In this document: positions 55,430 to 64,000 of the stretch, one piece after another
Numbering within the stretch: the first letter of the stretch is position 1
Layout of the letters: every line of letters starts with the position of its first letter
DNA from: Acanthosepion pharaonis
Taxonomy: Eukaryota; Mollusca; Cephalopoda; Sepiida; Sepiidae
Assembly: GCA_903632075.3 (NCBI GenBank)
Contig: CAHIKZ030000129.1
Span: 1,142,501-1,206,500, forward strand
Reading direction: 5' to 3'
DNA: 64,000 nucleotides
Notes under the pieces: model-generated
What the model was told of the DNA's origin: nothing
Database searches by the model: none
The model's input: the letters and a program-made list of their open reading frames with translations, nothing else
Made by a program: the position numbers and the translations under genes

Positions 55430-55695
55430 TGAATATTTTATTGGCAAACGGACGAAAGATTTTGTTTTCTGATAACATTTTAAATGTTTATATTGCATGA
55501 CTCGTGTTTCAATAAAACCTCGGGCGATATAAACACAGCCTTCAGAGCGGCAAAATCAGCCCTCGAAGATAGATTTAGAAAAGTAGAAAATGATTCGAAG
55601 TGGGCGGAGTTGAATTTTGGTCGGGTAAGATGTTTCATTATACCGTTAACATTGGGGTGGGTTTGGCGTTTTGTTTGGCTTTGTCTTCTTTTAAA

Positions 55696-55750
<55 letters not shown>

Positions 55751-56060
55751 GTGTTTCTATCAGAGTTGACACCACTACCACAGCCCGTAAAGATCTATTT
55801 ACAAACTTCTTTCCATGTCTATTCTCACGCCACCACAGTCGACCCAGTCCCGTAAGTTAAACCAGTTGTCACAAAGTGATGAAAGTTGTAAAAAAATATC
55901 GAAAAAGTTAAGTTAAAGTGTCACCCACCAAATGTAACACGTACAACGAAAGACCGCGCGTACATTTGTGAGATAGATGGGGGGTGTACGCGCGTTTATG
56001 CAAGGTGACTTCAGGCATACCAAGTGGAACCTACAACAAGGTTTCAGTCCAGCTGTATGG
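55430..56060. other. unassigned sequence
   Basis: A short plus frame at 55484-55699 (FRAAKSALEDRFRKVENDSK) looks protein-like, but I cannot assign it. A (TA)n(GT)n tract lies at 55700-55755. Confidence 0.4.
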
Positions 56061-56069
56061 TTAAAAATA

Positions 56070-56512
56070 TACCCCTTCCTGGGTATGACGATAAATTATA
56101 TCCGGCAGTAAGGCCTCTGATCGGGAGGATTTGATTAGCGTGGAATCACCGCCTAATTGTTGATGTTCCCTGGTCCATCCTGAACCGGGGTGGTAGCACC
56201 TATTAGGGTCTCAGCTATGAGAAAATGCTGAACCACCCCCACACCGGGGTCAAAACATGATGAAAGTATAAAAATAGATTTTTATAATAAAAGAGACCAG
56301 CAATATATTTTTGAAAAAAAATATTACCAGCAATATAGTTGAAGCTCGTCAAAAACCCTCTTTACAAAAATACATCATTGAATCCTGATCTACAAACTGA
56401 TTTCTTACATAGAATACATATTCTATTCATACGAACCTATCGTAAAAATATTGTCAGCATTAAATAATTCACTGAGGTTGATATGCGGTAAAACAAAATA
56501 AACCAAACCAAA
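56070..56512 (+). mobile_element. retroposon, copy of the 10697 family
   Basis: Full-length-looking copy in sense orientation. Head CTGGGTATGACGATAAATTA, then GTGGTAGCACCTATTAGGGT, GGGGTCAAAACATGATGAAAG and CCAGCAATATATTTTTG, and an A-rich end GGTAAAACAAAATAAACC. I see no obvious target-site duplication. Confidence 0.82.
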
Positions 56513-56688
56513 ATCATACCTAATCATGAAGTCTGAGAAGGATTTATAGATTCTATCTAATGGAGATTTGATTGTATCGATTTTTATTCAATAGCCAATG
56601 AAAATGTTAAATGGACCTATTGTAAAAATTATAGTTACATACAAGAGTTCATCATACATAAAATAGAGAGTTACTTTTCAATCACCCC

Positions 56689-56689
<1 letters not shown>

Positions 56690-56747
<58 letters not shown>
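56690..56747. repeat. (GT)n(TA)n microsatellite
   Basis: GT run followed by TA repeats abutting the PLE end. Confidence 0.95.
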
Positions 56748-56748
<1 letters not shown>

Positions 56749-56835
56749 AAGTATATAATTGGTATACACGGAATGAATTCCAATAACCAACAATTACTAT
56801 TCTTAAAAGAGTGCTCAATACAAAGTAGAGCAGAT
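56748..56835 (+). repeat. PLE outer flank, shared with 22218-22300
   Basis: ACACGGAATGAATTCCAATAA, ATTCTTAAAAGAGTGCTCAA and AAGTAGAGCAGATA match the block to the left of the palindrome at 22302. It belongs to the element family but is present only on the left side here. Confidence 0.75.
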
Positions 56836-57486
56836 ATAATTATTTTTATAAAAAAAAAATTTATAACATAAGTATGTTATAAAATCACTACAAAAATAGC
56901 CATTTTGTTTCAACACACTGTGTCTTATCAAGTGATGGTGTTGAAAATAAAATAAATGGTTTTAAATGTTTCAGATTAATTAACGATCCTACACTAGGGG
57001 GAGCATTGTTACAAAAGCTAGAATAACCAATCAAAAACGAAGTACAGAAAGATTCAAAAGCTTGACAACAAAATCCTGCTATTATAGCTATTTAGATCTT
57101 TAAATACGTGTAATATTAAAAATAATTTATACTAACTAATAATTATAAATTTATATGATAAAATTTAATATTAAAATTAAAAACTGGCAATTTTTAAAAT
57201 CCAAATTTAATCACTATTAAGTTTAAAAACTACAAAATTATTGAGAAAAGAAAAAAATATATATGTTTATTCAATTCATTTCTTCATTGAAATTACGTCT
57301 GACAAGACAAGACGCTACAATTCGTCCGGTCATCTGATAATACATGTATATATATTTTTCTTTTCCGTTTTTATTTTAAAGTTTGTGAATATGGTCTTAA
57401 ACTCACGCGTGACACAACAAAAACACGATCAGATTATAATACATAAGCATCCAGACATAATTAGATACATACAAACATACACATAC

Positions 57487-57517
<31 letters not shown>

Positions 57518-57610
57518 GAGGTAGGGGGAATACATGAACAACTCCACAGCCCTTTACGAAAAAAGGAGACGTGGAAACTAACACTTATACACACACACAG
57601 TTAAATGTGA
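56836..57610 (+). repeat. left inverted arm
   Basis: Starts with the terminal block ATGTTATAAAATCACTACAA, AAATAGCCATTTTG, TTTCAACACACTGTGTC also seen at 22302-22465. Contains a run of about 26 A at 57488-57513 and ends AGTTAAATGTGA. Confidence 0.9.
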
Positions 57611-58757
57611 GTGTAGGATTATATAGAGATGATGGATTATTAGTTGTTAAAAACTCAACTAAAATTAAGGTAGATCGTATTAGGAAAATGATCTATAGGG
57701 TATTTAAGGATTTAGGTCTTAGGACAATAGTTACTACTAATGTTAGACAAGTAGATTTTCTAGATGTCACCCTAGATCTTGCTAACAATATTTTCCAACC
57801 ATATGTGAAAGTTAATTCCAACCCATTATACGTGCATCCTAATTCCAACCATCCCCCTTCGGTTATCAAACATATACCCACTACCATTGAATTTAGAATT
57901 AGCGCTAACTCTTATAATAAGGAGGTTTTCAATAAACATAGTGATTTTTATAATTCTGCACTAAAAAATAGTGGATACAAAAATACCACTATTCAATATA
58001 AAAACCCTGTTAATTGCAACCATAATAAGAAAAGAAGATCTAGAAAGGTTATTTGGTTCACTCCCCCTTTCAATGTTATGGTCAAAACTAAGTTAGGGCG
58101 TATATTTATAAACCTAATCAAAAAACATTTCCCCAACCCTGAAACTAACCCACTTAGTAAAATATTTAATCCTAATACCCTTAAATTAAGCTATAGTTGT
58201 GCTGATAACCTAGAGCAGATAATTAAAAAACATAACAACATAGTCTTTAACAAGTATAGGAATTCAAAAGGCTTGACTAATCAACAGGTTACTAACTGCA
58301 ATACTAATTATAAGAATACAAATAACAACTTATGTAATTGTAGGAATCCGAATAATTGTCCACTACAAAATAACTGTGGGATTACTTCTGTAGTCTATCT
58401 TGGTACTATTTCAACAATTGAAAATCCAAATATAAAAAAGTTTTACATTGGTTCTACTATGAAAACATTCAAGGAACGCTGGCGGGGCATATGCAATCCT
58501 TTAATCACAGTGAATATAGGTACATGACTTCATTATCCAAGTATTTTTGGAATCTAAAAGATAAGAACAAAACACCTACGATTAAATGGAGTTTGGTTAC
58601 GAAAGCTCGTACATGTAACTCCCTATATACCCCATGTTACCTATGCCTTAATGAAAAATTTGAAATTATTAGATTTACAAACAAGGCTGATCTCTTAAAT
58701 CAAAGATATGAACTGACAGTAAATTGTAAACACCGTTATAAATTTAACTTAGTGTAG
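57601..58757 (+). pseudogene. reverse transcriptase C-terminus + GIY-YIG endonuclease, one frameshift
   Basis: The frame opens SVGLYRDDGLLVVKN; YRDD is the Y-x-D-D catalytic motif of the reverse transcriptase palm. It runs through VDFLDVTLDLANNIFQPYVK, NSNHPPSVIKHIPTTIEFRI, RKVIWFTPPFNVMVKTKLGR and LKLSYSCADNLEQIIKKHN. A Cys cluster CNCRNPNNCPLQNNC is followed by VVYLGT...FYIGSTMKTFKERWRG. A one-base deletion near 58487 shifts to HMQSFNHSEYRYMTSLSKYF, CYLCLNEKFEIIRFTNKADL and LLNQRYELTVNCKHRYKFNL, stop at 58757. So the nuclease has GIY-like and YIG motifs, the conserved Arg and the Glu. With only one lesion in about 380 codons, this is a young copy. Fingers and most of the palm are absent. 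Its placement among PLE subgroups is uncertain. Confidence 0.87.
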
Positions 58758-58759
58758 GG

Positions 58760-59035
58760 GTCGTATACTTTAAATGATAATGATATGTCGCTGTATTTTT
58801 TTAATAGATTAGTATTTTTATTGCATAATGGTCATACTTACGATATAAGTGTGTATTGTTTACCTGCATAGTGTTGTCAGTGTTGGTGTAAATATGTATA
58901 TATTTATTTATGTGTTGGTTAGAGTATTTGCACTGAGGAATGTGTAGGTTGGTGTATAAATGTATTTATGGTTTTTTTTTTTTTTTTACATGTGTGGGTG
59001 TATGTGTGGGGTATGTATGTATGTATATATATGTG

Positions 59036-59072
<37 letters not shown>

Positions 59073-59174
59073 TATGTGGGAAGGTAAGGTAGATTATGAG
59101 AGAAAAGGTTAATAATTATAATATGTGTATGTGTGTGCCTATATATGTATGTGTGTGTATGTGTATATGTATGT

Positions 59175-59234
<60 letters not shown>

Positions 59235-59242
59235 ATATGGTT

Positions 59243-59283
<41 letters not shown>

Positions 59284-60155
59284 TATGTATATATGCATAT
59301 ATATATATATATGTATGTGTGTATATGTATGTATGTGTGTGTGTGTGTATATGTATGAGTATGTACAGGTATGTATATGATTAAATCACGGCAGTATAAT
59401 GGTTGGCCAGCATGGTTCGCTAGATTGGGTGCGACTGAGTAATGAGTTCGTTCCTCACTGGGTGCCCCCTGATTTCGGCTTTGTGCCACGATATATTTGT
59501 ATATATATATATATATGTGTGTATGTATGTGTGTATATATATATGCGTGTGTGCATATATATATATGTGTATATATATCTGTATGTCCTATTTTATTGTG
59601 TATGTGTATTTATATTTAAGTATATTTCTGTTTGTATGAATGTGTTTATATATTTGTATGTTAGACTATATGTATATTGCTGTGTGTTGGTGTTTGAAGG
59701 TATATTTATGTATCTATATGTTAGTTCGTTTATATATGTATTTGGTTGAAAGTTGTTGTATTTTTATGTATGCATGTATATATGGGTGGTTGTTATTGTA
59801 GGTAGATATATTTATGTATATATATGTTTATTTGTAGATATATATGTATGTGTGTATATATATATTTATGTATGTTTGTGTATGTATATATATATGTGTG
59901 TGTGTGTGTGTTGGAACCTATTATGTATGAGTTTGTGTGTATGTGTAGGTATGGAAACTTTGGTATATCATGACTGTTTTTTATATATCTAAGTATGTGT
60001 GCATAAAAGTCTATGTGTATATATGTGTGTGTATTTAGGTTTATATGTATATGTACGTACATGTTTATATATTTATTTGTGTGTATTTCTGTACGTATAT
60101 GTATGTATGAATATATTTTTTTTTTTTTATGTGTGTTAATTTGTTTTTTGCTGCC

Positions 60156-60215
<60 letters not shown>

Positions 60216-60480
60216 TTTATCTTCTTTTTTTTCTTTGCCAAATATATAATGAAACTATTATCAACTTATATGATTAATAATATATATATTTTTATTGATA
60301 TTTATTGTTTTAGAATTTTCGTTTTAATATATTAAATAAAATTATTTTAAACATTTTTATCTTTGTATATTTGCTCCTTAAGTTATAATTCAATAAGTGG
60401 TTAGCATTTATTTAAGTCTGAAATATTTACTGGTTGTGATTTCTCAATGTCTATGCCATTGTGGATGTATGTTTGTGTAT
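58760..60480. repeat. TG/TA-rich low-complexity interior
   Basis: Almost entirely TATG, GTGTATAT and TATATA variants, strand-biased to T/G. Two long (TA)n runs lie at 59177-59221 and 59246-59281, and a TA run at 60160-60212. All open frames (YICVCVYI) are artefacts. Confidence 0.9.
59398..59500 (+). mobile_element. tRNA-derived SINE insertion
   Basis: GGCAGTATAATGGTTGGCCA as head, GAGTTCGTTCCTCACTGGGT as box-B region and GGCTTTGTGCCACG as tail. Same family as 25330-25430, inserted within the TG-rich interior. Confidence 0.68.
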
Positions 60481-60510
60481 ATATCGGTGTCTATGTGTAT
60501 GTAGAGTGTA

Positions 60511-60631
60511 TTCACATTTAACTGTGTGTGTGTATAAGTGTTAGTTTTCACGTCTCCTTTTTTCGTAAAGGGCTGTGGAGTTGTTCATGTATTCCCCCTA
60601 CCTTTTTTTTTTTTTTTTTTTAGTATGTGTA

Positions 60632-60670
<39 letters not shown>

Positions 60671-61288
60671 ATCTAATTATGTCTGGATGCTTATGTATTA
60701 TAATCTGATTGTGTTTTTGTTGTGTCACGCTTTAAGACCATATTCACAAACTTTAAAATAAAAACAGAAAAGAAAAAATATATATACATGTATTATCAGA
60801 TGACCGGACGAATTGTAGCGTCTTGTCTTGTCAGACGTAATTTCAATGAAGAAATGAATTGAATAAACATATATTTTTTTCTTTTCTCAATAATTTTGTA
60901 GTTTTTAAACTTAATAGTGATTAAATTTGGATTTTAAAAATTGCCAGTTTTTAATTTTAATATTAAATTTTATCATATAAATTTATAATTATTAGTTAGT
61001 ATAAATTATTTTTAATATTACACGTATTTAAAGATCTAAATAGCTATAATAGCAGGATTTTGTTGTCAAGCTTTTGAATCTTTCTGTACTTCGTTTTTGA
61101 TTGGTTATTCTAGCTTTTGTAACAATGCTCCCCCTAGTGTAGGATCGTTAATTAATCTGAAACATTTAAAACCATTTATTTTCTTTTCAACACCATCACT
61201 TGATAAGACACAGAGTGTGTTGAAACAAAATGGCTATTTTGTAGTGATTTTATAACATACTTATGTTATAAATTTTTTTTTAAAATAA

Positions 61289-61291
<3 letters not shown>
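60511..61291 (-). repeat. right inverted arm
   Basis: Inverse of 56836-57610. The poly(T) run (60604-60623) and the GT tract (60635-60666) differ in length from the left arm; the rest is nearly identical. Confidence 0.9.
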
Positions 61292-61338
<47 letters not shown>

Positions 61339-61459
61339 GACATTTTTTATGTTTAACGTTCTTTTATAGATACAAGTATTTAAGTAAATGCTCTGTTTAT
61401 AATAAACAGTATTAAATAACATTTACCGGCCTGAATGTCCGAGAAATTTTCATAGAAAA

Positions 61460-61530
61460 TATTCGTCCTTTGACAGGATTCGAACCTGCATCCTATACGG
61501 AACCGTCATTTACGCTGACGTGCCTTGACC
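61460..61530 (-). tRNA. tRNA-like half (3' portion, minus strand)
   Basis: The minus strand holds anticodon stem CGTCA/TGACG, variable arm, T-arm GCAGG-TTCGAAT-CCTGT and the acceptor 3' strand CAAAGGA. The D-arm 5' half and acceptor 5' strand are replaced by unrelated sequence from 61531. Confidence 0.6.
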
Positions 61531-61661
61531 CCTCTTAATATATTTCTTAATATATGACGTCATTTGTTTACATTTGATACGCCATGAGCAGTTATGAATG
61601 GACGAGATTCATGGAAGATTGAAGTTTATAAGCAGTAAATTCAACCTTGCCAACCGAACGA

Positions 61662-61736
61662 TCCTTTGTGGCCGAGCGGTCAAGGCACGTCAGCGTAAAT
61701 GACGGTTCCGTATAGGATGCAGGTTCGAATCCTGTC
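61662..61736 (+). tRNA. class II tRNA-like sequence lacking 3' acceptor strand
   Basis: Acceptor 5' TCCTTTG (61662-61668), box A TGGCCGAGCGGT, D-stem GCC/GGC, anticodon stem CGTCA/TGACG with a 7-nt loop GCGTAAA, variable arm with TCC/GGA stem, T-arm GCAGG/CCTGT with TTCGAAT. The matching acceptor strand CAAAGGA is deleted here but survives in the opposite arm at about 61466-61474. The long variable arm suggests Leu/Ser ancestry; loop position 33 is C instead of U. Pol III boxes are intact, so it could act as a promoter. Confidence 0.65.
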
Positions 61737-61899
61737 TATGAAAATTTCTCGGACATTCAGGCCGGTAAATGTTATTTAATACTGTTTATTATAAACAGAG
61801 CATTTACTTAAATACTTGTATCTATAAAAAAAAGAAAAAAAGAAGAACGTTAAACATAAAAATGTCTTTAATAAACAAATTGTCGGACTTTGTCTATTT

Positions 61900-61944
<45 letters not shown>

Positions 61945-62595
61945 ATTGGGATAAGAATGATCTTGAACAACAAAAAAAAAAAAAAATTAATATCACCCAT
62001 CAAGTATTCCAAGAATTAAAGTCCAAGTTAAACCTTTCCAAAAGACATTATGATCTGGAGTTTGAACGAAAGCAGTGATGACACCTACCTTGAATGCATA
62101 AAAAAAGTGTATGCGGAATTAAAAAATACTAAACACTTCGGTGTATAGTCAGTTATAAGAAATTTAGTATAGGAGTTAAGGAAATTGAACGTAGAATAGG
62201 ATGCTCTAGGGCTAATTTTGCCCAACACTGCAAATTGCTACAAACCAAAAACATTAATCTGAAATCTCGAGCCATGTTCTTAAATAGCCTCGTCAGAGCG
62301 AGACTTTCATATGGATAACATCGGTGGCGTCAAACACGTTCAGAACTATCTAAATTGTCAGCTGAATACAACCGCCTTCTCAGATCAATGGTCGAAAATG
62401 GCTTCGAGCAAATGAAGACTGTATGTCTTTGCGAGGACCATACTTTTGCGGACATTGTGATTCAGTAGCGTCAGTGCACAAACAAAGAACTGTACCAGAG
62501 AAAAGAAAGTATATTGAGGACTTTAACAGCCGCAACAACTAAAATGCTAACCTCCAGAAGAGTCACTCGTTTCGCCTTCTCGCACTAGAATTCTC
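61945..62595 (+). pseudogene. LINE remnant, homologous to 13680-14330
   Basis: GATAAGAATGATCTTGAACA, then TATGATCTGGAGTTTGAACG, AATACTAAACACTTCGG and GCCTCGTCAGAGCGAGACTT. Frame-hopping translation gives a non-LTR RT-tail pattern (SYG-HTWR-TRSELSKLSA-YNRLLRSMV-NG), with many stops. Confidence 0.68.
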
Positions 62596-63232
62596 TGCTG
62601 ATAGAAAGTGAACCTATTATATTGAATCATTTGCTAGGTTTGCTGCTAGGAAAGTGAGTTCACTGTGTCGTGCTAGACAATTTTTCTCTCCGGAACCTGT
62701 TTCACATATTTATAAGTGTACCATTCGTCTATGCTTTGAATATTGCTGCATACATATCGTTTGGTGCTCCTGTTATATATATTTAGAGATTCTTGATAAA
62801 TCCAAAGAAGAATCTGCAATGTTATTAGTCCTCGCCTGGCATCTCCGTTTCAGTCACATTCCCACCGCTGTAATGTAGTTTCCCTGTGTCTTTTCTATAA
62901 ACACTTCCATGATAATTGTTCTGATGAACTATCCTCTATGGTACCTAGACTATGAATTTAAGCGTAGTTCGTAGCGTAGGTGACAATCTCATCAACTTAT
63001 AGTCTATTTGGCTAAATGTACTGTAAGTTTTATGCTAAAAGCTTCTTCAATCGCATATGGAACTTTTTTGCTTCCCAATCAACATTGATCTTCAAAGATT
63101 TAAATGCAATGTCAATCATTATCATTTTCTTTTGTTCTCGCTCCTTAATGTTTTCCCTTTGCACTCAGTAACCTCCTGTGTCTTACTCGCTTTACTGCCT
63201 TGATTGGGGTGAAATTAATTTACCCCACCCCA
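62596..63232 (+). pseudogene. LINE ORF2 C-terminus and 3' end
   Basis: The plus strand gives SLCRARQFFSPEPVSHIYKC, TIRLCFEYCC-HIWCGAP, VIYLEILDK, CNVVSLCLFYKHFHDNCSDE, LSSMVP and, later, RIWNFF. These match the usual CR1/Jockey-like order: YKSxIRPxLEYCxHIWxGA, LDxxQRR, HRxxVxSLxLFYKYFHGxCSDELSSLVP, LWNxxP. The 3' end TTGATTGGGGTGAAATTAAT is a diverged form of the LINE tail at 39530. Several shifts and stops are present. Confidence 0.78.
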
Positions 63233-63401
63233 AAACCATCATGCTATATGTGCTAGTTAGTTCTTTATGCAGGTTTTCATGAAAGTGGCCTTGAATAAAA
63301 AGTTAATCTTGTAGATATTATGTAACTATGTCTTGCGCCTACCAAGTTGATTTTAATATAGAGAACTACAAAATTTGAAAATGAAAACTTGTGCTTTTTG
63401 A

Positions 63402-63582
63402 TTTTTTTTTACGACATATCAACCTCAATAGGTTATTTAATGTTGACAAGATTTTTTATTACTGGTAATAATTTTATTTAGAAATGTGTTGCTGGTATTA
63501 AAACCTATTCTCACAGTTTCAGGGTTAACTATTTGCCTATATTTGAGACCCTAACAGGTTCTACCACCTCGGGTCACTTTTG
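63402..63582 (-). mobile_element. retroposon, 5'-truncated copy of the 10697 family
   Basis: On the plus strand: TTACGACATATCAACCTCAA, TTGCTGGTATTAAAACC, AACTATTTGCC and AACAGGTTCTACCACCTCGG, ending abruptly after GGGTCAC. The missing part is the 5' head, as in 5'-truncated retroposition. Confidence 0.78.
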
Positions 63583-63813
63583 TTTTGCTTTTTGATGAAA
63601 GGTTTGACCTTTAAAAGTGTTTTTTTTTTTTAAGTCGTGTTGAGGGGAAATGTTAGAGTTTCAACAGTAACGGAGATATGGTCTTGTAAATCAAAAATTT
63701 TGTAATACTGATATTTTAAAAACTCCTAATAGAATTCAGATTAAAATTAGAAGTGGGAAATAACATTTTGAAAGATGAACGGTGAAAGGATCAAAGAATA
63801 TATATATATATAT

Positions 63814-63870
63814 CGCGGCCTGACGATTGCATCTAGCATGAAACAGCCTGTTACCTCTAAGTATTGAATT
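63814..63870 (+). ncRNA. hammerhead-like core (PLE terminal relic)
   Basis: CTGACGA (63820-63826, CUGANGA type), TTGC-ATCTA-GCAT stem, GAAA (63840-63843), C-AGCCT-G, UU. Stem II is three pairs and stem I is not evident, so activity is doubtful. Confidence 0.5.
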
Positions 63871-64000
63871 TAATGTTCACTATATATATATACATATATA
63901 TATATATGAAACATTAATAACAACTGTATTAAGTTCTAGTTAAAATCTTTCCTCTATGTACCTGATCATTTCAGGACGTTGGCAATCATGACTCTCCCCA

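Larger units (their letters stand above)
56836..61291 (+). mobile_element. 4.5-kb PLE-like element with ~775-bp inverted arms
   Basis: The arms 56836-57610 and 60511-61291 are inverse and almost identical outside the poly(A) and CA tracts. For example GCTACAATTCGTCCGGTCAT and ACTCCACAGCCCTTTACGAA occur in both. Between them lie an RT-tail/GIY-YIG frame (57601-58757) and about 1.75 kb of TG/TA-rich sequence. Inverted flanking repeats and a GIY-YIG nuclease suit a Penelope-like retroelement. The 5' part of the reverse transcriptase is missing, cut exactly at the inner edge of the left arm. Confidence 0.82.
61335..61880. mobile_element. fold-back element with two tRNA-like halves, copy 3
   Basis: Arms of about 200 bp (61335-61531 and 61683-61870), nearly identical inverses, share GTTTAACGTTCTT, ATAGATACAAGTATTTAAGT, AAATGCTCTGTTTATAATAA and ACCGGCCTGAATGTCCGAGA, and run into the tRNA-like body. 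The spacer is homologous to 34025-34100. The left arm lost box A; the right arm lost the 3' acceptor strand. Confidence 0.88.

Noticed and set aside
61662..61736. Functional host tRNA gene
   Set aside because: The 3' acceptor strand is deleted, loop position 33 is not U, and it lies in a repeated palindrome, so it is a retroposon head.
62919..62945. CTGATGA on the plus strand
   Set aside because: It lies in the LINE CSDELSS coding region with no ribozyme halves.

Overview
This is a eukaryotic, AT-rich, intergenic stretch with no host protein gene that I can recognise. It is made of transposon remains, tRNA-derived short retroposons, inverted repeats and very large simple-sequence and minisatellite arrays. 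The mix suggests a lophotrochozoan, most likely a cephalopod (octopus or squid). It combines dozens of (TA)n/(CA)n microsatellites, several mariner lineages, LINE 3' ends with C2H2 zinc fingers, and Penelope-like retroelements (PLEs) with GIY-YIG endonuclease and hammerhead-type ribozyme cores. The organism call is inference; the repeat content is read directly.

Layout. 0-4 kb: two pyrimidine/purine arrays in mirror orientation, then a degenerate minisatellite. 5-13 kb: a mariner deletion derivative (5.07-5.42), a zinc-finger LINE fragment inside inverted repeats (5.63-5.96), a head-to-head mariner chimera (7.5-8.1), a retroposon with a 13-bp target-site duplication (10.7-11.2) and a frameshifted mariner transposase (11.7-12.5). 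13-25 kb: LINE remnants, a pyrimidine block, a PLE GIY-YIG remnant with a well-formed hammerhead motif (21.1-21.7), a palindromic PLE terminus (22.2-22.5), a Tigger-type MITE (22.9-23.2) and two LINE C-termini. 25-30 kb: about 4.5 kb of nearly pure purine arrays. 30-42 kb: inverted PLE ends, a mariner copy, a fold-back element with a tRNA-like loop (33.7-34.0), a hairpin-rich tandem repeat (34.1-34.97), modular MITEs (37.8-38.4) and more purine repeats. 43-45 kb: a 39-bp CpG-rich minisatellite of about 2 kb. 46-56 kb: a Tc1 element nested in the mariner chimera, two further mariner derivatives, PLE palindromes, a second well-formed hammerhead (53.1), a second fold-back/tRNA element and LINE/SINE pieces. 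56.8-61.3 kb: a 4.5-kb element with inverted arms of about 775 bp and an almost intact RT/GIY-YIG reading frame. 61.3-64 kb: the best fold-back/tRNA element, two LINE remnants, a truncated retroposon and a hammerhead-like core.

The open reading frames of several hundred codons at 25.4-26.2, 27.2-28.3 and 43.0-45.1 kb are products of tandem repeats, not genes. The most interesting signals are the repeated head-to-head (palindromic) arrangement of PLE ends with hammerhead cores, a fold-back family carrying a class II tRNA-like cloverleaf, and a chimeric mariner whose abnormal junction occurs at two loci 41 kb apart. Microsatellites of at least about 50 bp are listed. Shorter (TA)n tracts also lie near 4290, 4430, 5422, 9852, 15784, 17486, 18465, 19744, 20580, 20795, 21021, 27073, 30161, 30536, 35712, 35830, 37815, 41060, 49781, 51092, 52221, 53269, 53637, 55139, 55700, 56710, 61293 and 61902.
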